37,372 nucleotides of DNA from contig NZ_FUWR01000025.1 of the NCBI RefSeq assembly GCF_900167465.1, positions 1 through 37,372 of the forward strand, in the 5' to 3' direction. This document shows, piece after piece, positions 5,947 to 15,821 of this stretch (its first letter is position 1; the number at the start of each line of letters is the position of its first letter). The position numbers and the translations under genes are program-made. This DNA is from Trichlorobacter thiogenes. GTDB taxonomy: Bacteria > Desulfobacterota > Desulfuromonadia > Geobacterales > Pseudopelobacteraceae. Below the pieces are notes generated by a model. It was not told the DNA's origin. It did no database searches and saw nothing but the letters and a program-made list of their open reading frames with translations.

Positions 5947-8900
5947 TTAACCCATCACAAAGACCAGATCTTCCTTCTCTACCGTATCGCCTTCTTTAAA
6001 CTTCACCTCAGCCACTTTACCGTCGGCCTTGGCCTTGATGTTGGTCTCCATCTTCATCGCCTCAGTCACCATCAGGACATCACCGGCCTTAACCTCGTCA
6101 CCGGCCTTGACATTAACCTTCAGTACCTTGCCCGGCATCGGTGCGCCAACATGGTTGGCATTGCCTTTGTCCGCCTTTTCACGCATGGCATCGCTGTTCT
6201 TGATGGATTGATCCCTGACCATGACTGAGCGGTTGTTGCCGTTCAGTTCAAAGTAGACCGCGCGGGTGCCGTCATCATGCAGCTTGCCGATGGCGTTCAG
6301 TTTAACAATCAGGGTTTTGCCCGGTTCGATCTCGATGGAGGTCTCCTGGCCCGGCTCCAGCCCGTAGAAGAAGATCGGGGTGGGGATGACCGAGATGTCG
6401 GAGTATTCCTGACGGAAACGGTCAAACTCGGGGTAGACGTTGGGATAGAGGATGGCTGAAATCAGGGCCTTGTCATCAATCCGGTGGCCCAGTTTCTCTT
6501 CCAGGATCAGGCGCTCTTCATCAAAATCAGCAGGTTCAAGCAGTTCGCCGGGGCGGCAGGTGATCGGCTGCTGACCTTTCAGGATGATCTTTTGCAGCTC
6601 TTCCGGCCAGCCCTGGTACGGTTGGCCCAGCATCCCTTTGAACATGCCGACGACCGATTCCGGGAAGGCCAGGTCTTCTGTGGTGGTGTAGACATCTTCC
6701 GGCTGCAGGTTGTTTTTGACCAGAAACATGGCCATGTCACCCACCACCTTGGATGAAGGGGTGACCTTGACGATGTCGCCGAACATCATGTTGACCTTGT
6801 GGTACATCTCCTTGCACTCGTCCCAACGCTCAATCAGACCCAGGCCTGCCACCTGCGGCTTGTAGTTGGAGTACTGACCACCGGGAATCTCATGGTGGTA
6901 GACCTCGGCAGTGCCGGATTTAAGGCCGGATTCAAATGGTGCATAGTAATCCCGTACTGTCTCCCAGTAGTTGGCCAGTTTCTGCAGGCCTGCGGCGTTA
7001 ACCTGCGGATCCCGCTCGCTGCCTTCCAGGGTGGAAACCAGGGCGTTCAGGTTGGGCTGTGCAGTCAGACCGGACAGGGAGGAGAGGGCGGCATCCACGA
7101 TATCCACCCCTGCCTCGGCAGCTTTCAGCAGCATGGCAGAGCCGTTGGAGGAGGTGTCGTGGGTATGCAGATGAACCGGAATGCCGATGTTTTCTTTCAG
7201 CGCCTTGACCAGTTTGTAGGCAGCCAGTGGCTTCAGCAGACCAGCCATGTCCTTGATGGCCAGGATATGGGCGCCCATTTTCTCCAGTTCTTTGGCCATG
7301 TTGACGTAGTATTCCAGGGGATACTTGTCCCGCTTGGGATCGGTGATGTCGCCGGTGTAGCAGATGGCTGCCTCGCAGATCTTGCCGGACTTGCGGACCG
7401 CTTCCATGGCCACCTGCATGCCGGTGGTCCAGTTCAGGGAGTCAAAGACCCGGAAGATATCAACGCCGGAGTTGGCAGCTTCGATAACAAACTTCTGTAC
7501 CACGTTGTCCGGGTAGTTGGTGTAACCCACGGCATTGGAACCGCGCAGCAGCATCTGGAACAGGATGTTGGGGATCGCCTCAGACAGTTTGTGCAGCCGC
7601 TGCCAGGGATCTTCGCGCAGGAAGCGCATGGAAACGTCAAAGGTTGCGCCGCCCCAGCATTCCAGCGAGAACAGGTCTGCCCCCAGGTAGGAGGTGGGCT
7701 CGGCGATCTTGAGCAGATCATGGGTCCGCACGCGGGTGGCCAGGTTGGACTGGTGGGCATCCCGCATGGTGGTGTCAGTGATCAACAGCTTCTTCTGCTC
7801 CAGAATCCACTTGGACAGGCCTTCAGCCCCCAGTTTCATGAACAGGTCACGGGAACCGGAAGGGCGGGGCTGGGTAAAGTCTACCTCAGGCACCACCGCC
7901 TCAATCAGGTCTGCTGATTTCAGTGGTTTGACAATGCCGGGTGAGCCGTTGACGATCACATCCCCTAGGAAGGAGAGTACCTTGCTGGCACGGTCTTTTT
8001 TCTCGCGGAACTGCAGCAGTTCTGGGTGTTTTTCAATGAATGAGGTGTCGCACTTGCCACCCAGGAAGACAGAGTGGGTGATCACGTTTTCCAGGAAGCC
8101 GATGTTGGTCTTGACCCCGCGAACCCGGAATTCCTGCAGGGCTCGGTTCATGATGGAGGCGGCATCCTTGAAGCTTAAGCCCCATGAACTGACCTTGACC
8201 AGCAGTGAGTCATAGTGGGGGGTGATCTGGGCGCCGGTAAAGGCGTTGCCTGCATCCAGACGGATACCGGCGCCGGCTGCAGAGCGGTAGGTGGTCAGGG
8301 TGCCAAAGTCAGGGGCAAAGTTGTTGGATGGGTCTTCGGTGGTGATCCGGCACTGGATGGCGTAGCCACGCATATCAACAGCAGATTGGGATGGGATGTT
8401 GATTTCCGGGTCAGACAGCTTGTAGCCCTGGGCAACCAGCAGCTGGTTCTGTACCAGGTTGCGGCCGGTGATCATCTCGGTGACGGTGTGCTCCACCTGA
8501 ATACGGGGGTTCATCTCAATGAAGTAGAAGCTGCCTTCCTGGTCCACCAGAAACTCCACCGTACCGGCGTTGCGGTACTTGACCTGCCCGGCGATCTTCA
8601 GTGCGGCGGTGCAGATCTCTTCACGCTGTTGCTGGGTCAGGCAGAGTGCCGGGGCAAACTCAACCACCTTCTGGTGACGACGCTGGATAGAGCAATCCCG
8701 CTCAAACAGGTGTACCAAGTTGCCGTAGTTGTCGCCCAGTACCTGTACTTCAATATGCTTGGGGTTTTCAATGTAACGCTCCAGGAAGACGGTTGCGTTG
8801 CCAAAGGCAGCCTTGGCCTCGCTGGCAGCAGCAACCAGACCTTCCAGCAGTTCTTTCTTGTTGCGGGCCACCCGCATACCGCGGCCACCACCACCGGCAG

Positions 8901-9396
8901 CAGCCTTGATGATGATCGGATAGCCGGACTCTTTGGCAAACTTCAGCGCTTCTTCTTCCTTCTCAATCGGATCTTCGGTGCCGGGAACAACCGGTACGCC
9001 GGCGGCCATGGCTGCCTTACGGCCGGCAACCTTATCACCCAGGGCGCGTTGCATCTCTGCGGTGGGTCCGATGAAGGAGATACCTGCTGCCTCACACTTC
9101 TCGGCAAACTCGGCATTTTCAGCCAGGAAGCCGTAGCCGGGGTGGATCGCATCCACATCGGCCTTCAGGGCCAGAGCGATGATTTCGTCAATTCCCAGGT
9201 AGGCATCAATCGGTGCCTTGCCTTTGCCGATCAGGTAGGCCTCGTCTGCCTTGTAGCGGTGCAGGGAGAGCTTGTCCTCTTCAGAATAGAGCGCCACCGT
9301 GCTGATCCCCAGCTCGGTGCAGGCCCGGAAGATCCTGATGGCGATCTCGCCACGGTTGGCAGCCATAACTTTGCGGAATTTGTTGATCTTCTTCAT
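5947..9396 (-). CDS. pyc: pyruvate carboxylase, single-chain
   Basis: A biotin-dependent enzyme that makes oxaloacetate from pyruvate, bicarbonate and ATP, feeding the TCA cycle and gluconeogenesis. At 1149 residues it has the usual length of single-chain Pyc. The N-terminal biotin carboxylase domain (about 5-455) starts with KVMAANRGEIAIRIFRA and has the glycine-rich ATP loop AAAGGGGRGMR. The carboxyltransferase domain (about 530-800) begins at DTTMRDAHQSN. A PYC/OADA conserved region follows, then the C-terminal biotinyl domain with EAMKMET, where Lys1115 carries biotin. The ATG at 9396 with AGGAGA upstream is preferred; an in-frame start 57 bases earlier lacks support. It is apparently a single-gene transcript with a terminator after it and an AT-rich upstream region. 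Confidence 0.97.
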   Translation of the reverse strand: MKKINKFRKVMAANRGEIAIRIFRACTELGISTVALYSEEDKLSLHRYKADEAYLIGKGKAPIDAYLGIDEIIALALKADVDAIHPGYGFLAENAEFAEKCEAAGISFIGPTAEMQRALGDKVAGRKAAMAAGVPVVPGTEDPIEKEEEALKFAKESGYPIIIKAAAGGGGRGMRVARNKKELLEGLVAAASEAKAAFGNATVFLERYIENPKHIEVQVLGDNYGNLVHLFERDCSIQRRHQKVVEFAPALCLTQQQREEICTAALKIAGQVKYRNAGTVEFLVDQEGSFYFIEMNPRIQVEHTVTEMITGRNLVQNQLLVAQGYKLSDPEINIPSQSAVDMRGYAIQCRITTEDPSNNFAPDFGTLTTYRSAAGAGIRLDAGNAFTGAQITPHYDSLLVKVSSWGLSFKDAASIMNRALQEFRVRGVKTNIGFLENVITHSVFLGGKCDTSFIEKHPELLQFREKKDRASKVLSFLGDVIVNGSPGIVKPLKSADLIEAVVPEVDFTQPRPSGSRDLFMKLGAEGLSKWILEQKKLLITDTTMRDAHQSNLATRVRTHDLLKIAEPTSYLGADLFSLECWGGATFDVSMRFLREDPWQRLHKLSEAIPNILFQMLLRGSNAVGYTNYPDNVVQKFVIEAANSGVDIFRVFDSLNWTTGMQVAMEAVRKSGKICEAAICYTGDITDPKRDKYPLEYYVNMAKELEKMGAHILAIKDMAGLLKPLAAYKLVKALKENIGIPVHLHTHDTSSNGSAMLLKAAEAGVDIVDAALSSLSGLTAQPNLNALVSTLEGSERDPQVNAAGLQKLANYWETVRDYYAPFESGLKSGTAEVYHHEIPGGQYSNYKPQVAGLGLIERWDECKEMYHKVNMMFGDIVKVTPSSKVVGDMAMFLVKNNLQPEDVYTTTEDLAFPESVVGMFKGMLGQPYQGWPEELQKIILKGQQPITCRPGELLEPADFDEERLILEEKLGHRIDDKALISAILYPNVYPEFDRFRQEYSDISVIPTPIFFYGLEPGQETSIEIEPGKTLIVKLNAIGKLHDDGTRAVYFELNGNNRSVMVRDQSIKNSDAMREKADKGNANHVGAPMPGKVLKVNVKAGDEVKAGDVLMVTEAMKMETNIKAKADGKVAEVKFKEGDTVEKEDLVFVMG

Positions 9397-9735
9397 GCCG
9401 ATTCTCCTGTTTTTGATGGTAGTAAAGGTTCGTTCAATGATTTTTAGTAACACTTAAAAAATTTAGTTATTTTGAATAGTTATGTCGTTTACGGTGGCGG
9501 CACTTAACCAGAAACAGGGGGGGATGTCAACAGGAAAAACTGATGGATGTCTGATGTTGTCGGGTGAACGATATGCTCATGGTTAGATATACAGATTTCT
9601 GTCAGAAAACCTCATTAAGGGATAGGTGATTTTTGCCGGTTGTGTTAATCTATCTAACTCAATTTTGGTGTGGTGACGGTTTGTATTCCCCAGGCGTGAG
9701 CACCAAGCAGTAACACAGATGTGAAGGGGTTTTGA
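9397..9735. other. divergent intergenic region between pyc and the GGDEF-EAL gene
   Basis: A stretch of 339 bp without a convincing gene. The pyc-proximal half is AT-rich and must hold the pyc promoter. The other half leads to the GTG start of the diguanylate cyclase/phosphodiesterase gene. I found no clear sigma54 site, riboswitch or strong hairpin. Confidence 0.5.
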
Positions 9736-12700
9736 GTGAGCCGGTTCTGGAGTCGACTGAGCCTTAAAAGACGACTTGCGCTGGTGATGGTTGTTACCGG
9801 TCTGTTGCTGGTAACCGGCATTGTTTCCGGTGTGCTGGTCGTGTTGTATCGGCAGTATACCGGCACCCTGTCACGCCAGCAGGAAACCTTGCTGGAAGGG
9901 CTTGCCCAGGGGATTGATGATCAGTTGCATGCCTCGCTTGATGCCCTGGCTGGGGTGGCTCAGGTTGCACCTCAAAATACGTTGACAGATCCTGTTGCTG
10001 CCCAACGCTTTCTGAGCAACCGCACCGGTATCCAGAGTATCTTTGATAACGGCCTGGCCTTGTTTACCCGAACAGGGCGGCTGATGGCTGAAACACCTTA
10101 TGATCCAGACCGCACTATCCGGGAGTTTGCCGAGTATCCCTTTTTTAAACAGGCGTTAAGTGCAGACACACCGATTATCAGCATCCCGTTTCGTTCCACC
10201 AAACCGCCCCATCATCCTGTTGTTCAACTTCTGGTGCCGATAAAGAATCCGTCCGGTGCCACCGTCGGGTTTCTTTCCGGTGGTGTCAGGCTTGATCAGC
10301 CCAATTTTCTTGGTTCTCTGGCCCAACGCCGGGTAGGTAGCGGCGGCTATCTGTATCTCTATAGCAACGACCGCACCATGCTGGTACATCCGGACCCGAC
10401 TAGAATTCTGGGAAAAACCGTCCAGCCAGGGGTGAACCACCTCTTTGATCGGGCAATTAAGGGGTGGAGCGGGTCAGGTACCACGCTGAACTCACGGGGG
10501 GTAAAGCAGATCGCCAGCTTCAGGCCTTTGACCCAGGCCCCCTGGATACTGGCAGCCTCGTTTCCGGAGCAGGAGGCTGCGGCGCCGTTGTATAATGCAG
10601 CTCTGCTGCTGGTGGCGTTGATTGTCGGGCTGGGGAGCATCGGAGCTGCTATCAGCTGGTGGCTGACCCAGCGTCTGACCGCCCCGCTGGCTGATTTTGC
10701 TGATCACTTGCAGCGCCTGCCGCAGCTTGTCGGAGATGCCCGCTACGTGCATCCCCAGGGAGGTCCGGGGCCGGAGCTGGAGATACTGGCCTCCAGCCTG
10801 AACCGGATGGTGGCAGAGCTTGATCAGCAGCAGGCAACCATTCAGCAGCAGATGGATGAGCTGATTACGGTCTCCACTGAGCAGCGCAGAACTGCGCAGC
10901 TGTTGCGGTTAATTACCGATAACGTGCCGGACCTGATCTGGGCCAAGGATCTGCAGGGGAACTATCTGTTTACCAACCTTGCCAATGCACAACTGTTGTT
11001 GCTGACTGATGACACGGCTGAACCGATCGGGAAAAACCATGAGGAATATTCCAATCGTATACGGGCCGAACGGCCTGATCAGAAAGATTGGTATAGTTTT
11101 GGAGAGCTTTGTGGCGATTCTGATAAGAATGTGCTGCAGGAGCTTACAGCACAACGGTTTGAAGAATATGGCAACGTACAAGGCCAGTTTTTGTATATGG
11201 ATGTGTATAAGGCGCCTTTTTTTGATCAGAATGGCGTCTTGTTGGGAACGGTTGGCTGTGGCAGGGTGATCACCCGTGAAAAGCAGCTGGAGCAGGAAAC
11301 CAGGCGTCTGGCCCGTCTGTACCGGATTCTGTCTGCCATAAACCAGAAGATTGTACACAAGCCGACGCCGGCAGAGCTGTTCCAGTTTGTCTGCGCAACC
11401 CTGGTGTCTGATGACAACTTTGTGATGGCCTGGATAGGGGTGGCTGATGGCGCAGGAGGCTATGCTCCCGTTGCATCAGCCGGTGTGCCGTTGGATATGC
11501 TGCAGGAGTTCCGCGGCAGCGAGCACCTGCAAGCGGTTGCACAGGGAGGTGATGGCAGTCTGATCATGTCAACCATTACTCCGGAAAATGCACCGCAGTT
11601 GCTTTGTTCCTGTTGTGCCAACCTGTACCAGATCAAGCCATTTGGATCACAGGCAACCTACCAGATCACGCCAGACCGGGCAGATGCGGCCCTGCTGGTG
11701 GTCTATGCGGCTGAAAACAATTTCTTTGACCATGATGAGCGGAACCTGATGGATGAGTTGGTGGGAGATCTGGCCTATGCCCTTGAAACGGACGCATCGG
11801 AACAGCAGCTTGAGTATCTCTCCTGGTATGATCCGTTGACCGATCTTCCCAACCGTCAGATGGCCTGCTCCCACCTGACCCAGGCCCTGGCGCGCGCCAA
11901 GCGTGCTAATACCTCTCTGGCCCTGCTCTGTCTTGATCTTGACCACTTCAAGGATATCAATGACAGTTTTGGCCATCTGGCAGGCGATGACCTGTTGTGT
12001 CTGGTTGCCCAGCGTCTGCAGCAGCGGATGCGGGCGACTGACACCGTTGCCCGGCTGGGTGGGGATGAGTTTATTATTCTGTTGGAAGGGGTGAAAGATC
12101 TGTCCACGGTCGTGCTGGTGGTGGAAGATCTGTTGAATCATCTGCAGGCGCCGTTTGTCCTTGAAAACGGGCTGGAACTGAGGATCGGTGTCAGTATCGG
12201 TATTGCACTTTTCCCTGACCATGCCCAGACCGCCATGGATCTATTGCAGGCGGCTGATTCAGCGTTGTTCAGGGCAAAGCAGAAAGGTCGGGCCGGTTTT
12301 GCCCTGTTCAGTGAAGATCTGACCCACCAGGCAACAGAGCGGATCCAGCTGGGCAACCGCTTGCGTCGGGCGGTTGAGCTGGATGAGCTGCGGGTTGTGT
12401 ATCAGCCCCAGGTCGATTTCGCTACAGGGAAAATTATCGGGGCAGAGGCGCTGATGCGTTGGGAAAGCCCTGATATGGGATCAATTGTGCCAACCCGTTT
12501 TATCCCTCTGGCAGAAGAGATCGGCTGCATTGTGCCGATGGGGGAATGGATTCTACGCCAGACCTGCCAACAGGGCAGGGCATGGCTTGATGCAGGCCTG
12601 CCACCGTTGTCACTGTCGGTTAACCTGTCTGCCCATCAGTTTCATCAGGCGGATATCTGTCAGGTAGTGGCTGATATACTGCATGAGACCGGATTTCCGG

Positions 12701-13098
12701 CAGAACAGCTGGAGCTTGAGGTGACAGAATCTGCCTTGATGCAGCCGGGGAACCAGACCATTGAGTTGTTGCATGGACTGCGTAAGCTTGGGGTCCGTCT
12801 GGCTCTGGATGATTTTGGCACCGGCTATTCTTCGCTGGCCTATCTGAAACACTTTCCTTTGCATATGCTGAAGATCGACAAGTCCTTTGTGGATGATATT
12901 CCCCACAGCGACAAGGATATGCGGCTGGTCAGCACGATCATCTTTATGGCCAGGAGTATGGAGTTCAAGGTGCTTGCTGAAGGGGTTGAGCGGCAGGAAC
13001 AGCTTGATGTCCTCAAAGGGCTGGGCTGTGATCTATATCAGGGCTTTTTTACCAGTATACCGGTCCCGGCTGATGAGTTTATTGCCTTGCTAAAATAG
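9736..13098 (+). CDS. membrane sensor with PAS, GAF, GGDEF and EAL domains (c-di-GMP turnover)
   Basis: A 1120-residue signalling protein predicted to make and/or degrade cyclic di-GMP. A membrane helix (about 12-37) is followed by a periplasmic Cache-like sensor region (about 40-285), a second helix (about 290-310) and a HAMP-like linker. A PAS domain follows (about 390-515, LLRLITDNVPDLIWAKD), then a GAF-like domain (about 530-680), GGDEF (about 690-855) and EAL (about 870-1120). The GGDEF motif at 775-779 is intact (RLGGDEF). The EAL motif at 904-906 is intact (AEALMRW), as is the DDFGTGYSSL loop, so both activities are possible. The start is GTG with GAAGGGG upstream. It is convergent with cheV across a strong terminator. 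Confidence 0.93.
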   Translation: MSRFWSRLSLKRRLALVMVVTGLLLVTGIVSGVLVVLYRQYTGTLSRQQETLLEGLAQGIDDQLHASLDALAGVAQVAPQNTLTDPVAAQRFLSNRTGIQSIFDNGLALFTRTGRLMAETPYDPDRTIREFAEYPFFKQALSADTPIISIPFRSTKPPHHPVVQLLVPIKNPSGATVGFLSGGVRLDQPNFLGSLAQRRVGSGGYLYLYSNDRTMLVHPDPTRILGKTVQPGVNHLFDRAIKGWSGSGTTLNSRGVKQIASFRPLTQAPWILAASFPEQEAAAPLYNAALLLVALIVGLGSIGAAISWWLTQRLTAPLADFADHLQRLPQLVGDARYVHPQGGPGPELEILASSLNRMVAELDQQQATIQQQMDELITVSTEQRRTAQLLRLITDNVPDLIWAKDLQGNYLFTNLANAQLLLLTDDTAEPIGKNHEEYSNRIRAERPDQKDWYSFGELCGDSDKNVLQELTAQRFEEYGNVQGQFLYMDVYKAPFFDQNGVLLGTVGCGRVITREKQLEQETRRLARLYRILSAINQKIVHKPTPAELFQFVCATLVSDDNFVMAWIGVADGAGGYAPVASAGVPLDMLQEFRGSEHLQAVAQGGDGSLIMSTITPENAPQLLCSCCANLYQIKPFGSQATYQITPDRADAALLVVYAAENNFFDHDERNLMDELVGDLAYALETDASEQQLEYLSWYDPLTDLPNRQMACSHLTQALARAKRANTSLALLCLDLDHFKDINDSFGHLAGDDLLCLVAQRLQQRMRATDTVARLGGDEFIILLEGVKDLSTVVLVVEDLLNHLQAPFVLENGLELRIGVSIGIALFPDHAQTAMDLLQAADSALFRAKQKGRAGFALFSEDLTHQATERIQLGNRLRRAVELDELRVVYQPQVDFATGKIIGAEALMRWESPDMGSIVPTRFIPLAEEIGCIVPMGEWILRQTCQQGRAWLDAGLPPLSLSVNLSAHQFHQADICQVVADILHETGFPAEQLELEVTESALMQPGNQTIELLHGLRKLGVRLALDDFGTGYSSLAYLKHFPLHMLKIDKSFVDDIPHSDKDMRLVSTIIFMARSMEFKVLAEGVERQEQLDVLKGLGCDLYQGFFTSIPVPADEFIALLK

Positions 13099-13192
13099 GG
13101 CCTGTAGCGGTTGTTTAGTCTGCAAGGGTGTTCTTTGTTTTCTCCGCGAACTCCGCGGCTTCGCGTGAGAAATTTAGTTTTTAGGGTTTTAT

Positions 13193-13236
13193 AAACACAA
13201 CGCCCGCTCCGGTTATCCGAAGCGGGCGTTGTGTTT
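13193..13236. terminator. bidirectional terminator between the GGDEF-EAL gene and cheV
   Basis: A long, nearly perfect inverted repeat, AAACACAACGCCCGCT.CGG / CCG.AGCGGGCGTTGTGTTT, around TTAT. It is flanked by A- and T-rich tracts, so it can work for both convergent genes. Just before it (about 13140-13172) is a CTCCGCG..CCGCGG..CGCG stretch that looks like a dispersed boilerplate repeat. Confidence 0.9.
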
Positions 13237-13251
13237 GTGGGTAGTTGTAGC

Positions 13252-14190
13252 TTACAGCGTGTATTCGTCGGCGTATTTAACCAGGTTGGGCAGGTCCGGT
13301 TTGGTCAGGATCTGCTGGGCACCCAGGTCATGCCATTTACGGATATTGTCATCGGACGCCAGTGACGAGAAGATGATGATCGGCAGCTCTTTCAGGCTGT
13401 CTTCCTTGCGTATCAGTGAGGTCAGGTGCAGGCCGTCCATCTGGGGCATCTCAACGTCAGTGATCAACAGTTGCATCTTGGAACGGAACGATACACCGTC
13501 GTTGGCGCAGATCTGCATCCTTTTCTGGATTTTTTCCCAGGCTTCGGCACCGTTAACCGCCTCTTCAACATTATAACCGGCCCCCCGCAGGGCGGCGCAC
13601 ATGGTGTGGCGAATAAAGGGGGAATCGTCTGCGACCAGAATGGTTTTACTGCTGCGGTCAACCCCGGCACTCTCAAGCAACTGCTCTGCTGATAACGGTT
13701 TTAAAGCACTGGAGGCGCAGAATTCAGCCACGATCTTCTCAAAATCCAGTACCAAAATGATCCGGTCATCCATCTTTACCAGACCGGTAACCTGATCAGA
13801 ATAAAGTGATGATGCCGGAGCTTCTACATTCTTCCAGGAGATACGGTAGATGCGGGAGACGGAATGCACCAGCACCCCCACCATGACGTTGTTAAACTCA
13901 AGCACGATGACCCGGTCTGAAAGTAGATCGCCTGTGTATTTGTTTAAAATCTTGGAAAGATTAAGAACCGGAATGACTTTTTCCCGCAGTTTAATCATCC
14001 CCTCAACTGCTTCAGAGGTGTTGAGAGCCTTGGTAAGCTGTGGCAGGCGGATGATCTCCCGCACCTTGGCCACGTTAACCCCGTAATGACAGGGAACCAA
14101 GTTGCCGTGGGAATCCAGTTCATCTACGCGGAACTCCACGATCTCCAGTTCGTTGGTATCGCTTTCAAGAAGGATGTTGGTCTGTTTCAT
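13252..14190 (-). CDS. cheV: chemotaxis coupling protein CheV (CheW-receiver fusion)
   Basis: A 312-residue protein joining a CheW-like coupling domain (about 12-165) to a CheY-like receiver (about 183-310). CheV proteins link chemoreceptors to the CheA kinase and tune adaptation through receiver phosphorylation. Receiver landmarks are present: acidic pair Asp188-Asp189 (VADDS), phosphoacceptor Asp245 (LLITDVEMPQMDG), Ser275/276 (IFSSLA) and Lys297 (LTKPDL). The ATG at 14190 has AGGAG upstream. It stands alone, with no other chemotaxis gene in the window, and diverges from trpE. Confidence 0.92.
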   Translation of the reverse strand: MKQTNILLESDTNELEIVEFRVDELDSHGNLVPCHYGVNVAKVREIIRLPQLTKALNTSEAVEGMIKLREKVIPVLNLSKILNKYTGDLLSDRVIVLEFNNVMVGVLVHSVSRIYRISWKNVEAPASSLYSDQVTGLVKMDDRIILVLDFEKIVAEFCASSALKPLSAEQLLESAGVDRSSKTILVADDSPFIRHTMCAALRGAGYNVEEAVNGAEAWEKIQKRMQICANDGVSFRSKMQLLITDVEMPQMDGLHLTSLIRKEDSLKELPIIIFSSLASDDNIRKWHDLGAQQILTKPDLPNLVKYADEYTL

Positions 14191-14264
14191 GGCGAACTCC
14201 TGCCGTGGATTTTGTCAGGGCAGTATAGCACAACTCTTTATAATGAAAAGGGGATGGTGCAACG

Positions 14265-14293
14265 TTGACACAAAATAGCCCCTATGGTAGCTT
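14265..14293 (+). promoter_or_regulatory. probable sigma70 promoter of trpE
   Basis: A perfect -35 TTGACA (14265-14270), a 17-bp spacer and a weak -10 TAGCTT (14288-14293). Transcription would begin near 14300. This supports the trpE start at 14323 over the in-frame ATG at 14284, which lies within the promoter. Confidence 0.6.
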
Positions 14294-14322
14294 CCAAAAC
14301 CATTTCAACACTTGGAGATACA

Positions 14323-15801
14323 ATGGTATTCCCTGATTTTAATGACTTTTGTCAGCTGGCTCAAAAAGGCAATCTGGTGCCGGTCTATCGCGAAATTATG
14401 GCCGATATGGACACGCCGGTCACCGCCTTCCGCAAGATTGATGATGGCTGTTATTCGTTTTTGCTGGAGAGTATTGAAGGGGGAGAAAAGTGGGCGCGCT
14501 ATTCGTTTCTGGGTGCCAATCCGTCGGTGATCCTCCGTTCAAAGGGTAACCGGGTTGAGATCGTTCGGGGTAACGATATCACTGTGCAGGAAAGCGCTGA
14601 CCCGACCCGCCTGCTGCGGGATCTACTGGCACAGTATCAGCCGGTGGAGGTGGCAGGCTTGCCCCGCTTTGTTGGTGGGGCTGTCGGTTACCTTGGCTAC
14701 GATATGGTGCGTCATTTTGAACAGCTGCCAACGGAGCGTCCTGATACTATCGGTGCGTGGGATTCATTTTTCATGATTACCGATACCCTGCTGATCTTTG
14801 ATACGGTCAAGCAGAAGATTCAGGTGGTGGCAACTGCCCACCTGGATGGAACGGTTTCCCTTGAAGATGCGTATCAGGGTGCAATCAGCCGGATCGATGC
14901 GCTGGTGACCCGTCTGCGGACACCACTGGCAGCCGGAACCACCACGGTACCGTCCCGGGGGGCGGTCGGGTTCTGTTCCAACACCACCCAGGCCGACTAT
15001 GAGGCAGCGGTGGAAAAGGCCAAGGAGTATGTCCGGTCCGGCGACATCATCCAGGTGGTGCTGTCCCAGCGGATGTCCGGTGATCTGACGGTGGATCCCT
15101 TTGATATCTACCGGGTGCTGCGTACCCTGAATCCTTCCCCTTACATGTTCTTCCTGCGCTGCGACGATACGGTGGTAACCGGTGCCTCGCCAGAGGTGAT
15201 GGTGCGTAAGGAGGGCAGCCGGGTGGAGCTGCGTCCCATTGCCGGTACCCGCCCCCGTGGCACCACGCCGGAGCAGGATGCGCTGATGGCAGAAGAGTTG
15301 ATGGCTGATCCCAAGGAGCGGGCCGAGCATGTCATGCTGGTGGATCTGGGCCGCAACGACCTGGGTCGGGTCTGCAAGACCGGCACGGTAGAGGTCAGCG
15401 AGCTGATGGTGATCGAGCGCTATTCCCATGTCATGCATATTGTTTCAAACGTGCGGGGAGAGCTGACCGAGGGGCGGGATGCCTTTGATCTGGTGCGGGC
15501 CACCTTTCCGGCCGGTACCCTGTCCGGTGCCCCCAAAATCAGGGCCATGGAGATTATTGACGAGCTTGAACCGGTGCGGCGCGGGGTCTACGGTGGGGCT
15601 GTGGGGTATGTCTCCTTTTCCGGCAATATGGATCTGGCCATTGCCATCCGTACCCTGGTGGTGAAGGACGGCAAGGTACACCTGCAGGCCGGTGCCGGAA
15701 TAGTGGCTGATTCTGATCCGGCCACTGAATGGCTGGAAACAGTTAACAAGGCGATGGCGGTGCGACGGGCGATTGAGATAGCTGAGCAGGGATTAAAGTA
15801 A
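14323..15801 (+). CDS. trpE: anthranilate synthase component I
   Basis: Converts chorismate to anthranilate, using ammonia from the TrpG subunit, in the first step of tryptophan synthesis. The 492-residue protein begins MVFPDFNDFCQLA. The LLES motif (residues about 47-50) that binds feedback-inhibiting tryptophan is present. The chorismate-binding catalytic part shows PIAGTRPRG, LVDLGRNDLGRV, FPAGTLSGAPK and GAGIVADSDP. I chose the ATG at 14323, with GGAG a few bases upstream, because a longer in-frame start at 14284 lacks a ribosome binding site and overlaps the likely promoter. A PPIase gene follows after 20 bp. The partner trpG is about 17 kb away at 32756, an unusual separation. Confidence 0.95.
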   Translation: MVFPDFNDFCQLAQKGNLVPVYREIMADMDTPVTAFRKIDDGCYSFLLESIEGGEKWARYSFLGANPSVILRSKGNRVEIVRGNDITVQESADPTRLLRDLLAQYQPVEVAGLPRFVGGAVGYLGYDMVRHFEQLPTERPDTIGAWDSFFMITDTLLIFDTVKQKIQVVATAHLDGTVSLEDAYQGAISRIDALVTRLRTPLAAGTTTVPSRGAVGFCSNTTQADYEAAVEKAKEYVRSGDIIQVVLSQRMSGDLTVDPFDIYRVLRTLNPSPYMFFLRCDDTVVTGASPEVMVRKEGSRVELRPIAGTRPRGTTPEQDALMAEELMADPKERAEHVMLVDLGRNDLGRVCKTGTVEVSELMVIERYSHVMHIVSNVRGELTEGRDAFDLVRATFPAGTLSGAPKIRAMEIIDELEPVRRGVYGGAVGYVSFSGNMDLAIAIRTLVVKDGKVHLQAGAGIVADSDPATEWLETVNKAMAVRRAIEIAEQGLK

Positions 15802-15821
15802 ACAGATAAAGGAGATAAAAC

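Noticed and set aside
6799..9447. Long + strand frames (372 and 410 codons) antisense to pyc
   Set aside because: The - strand encodes a complete, full-length pyruvate carboxylase. The antisense frames show no recognisable domain and reflect codon bias.
9397..9735. Considered a cyclic-di-GMP riboswitch ahead of the GGDEF-EAL gene
   Set aside because: The conserved core sequence of GEMM-type riboswitches is not present, and no matching stems were seen.
14284..14322. Upstream ATG as the start of trpE
   Set aside because: It lies within the predicted promoter (TTGACA at 14265, -10 at 14288) and has no Shine-Dalgarno, while 14323 has both spacing and family agreement.
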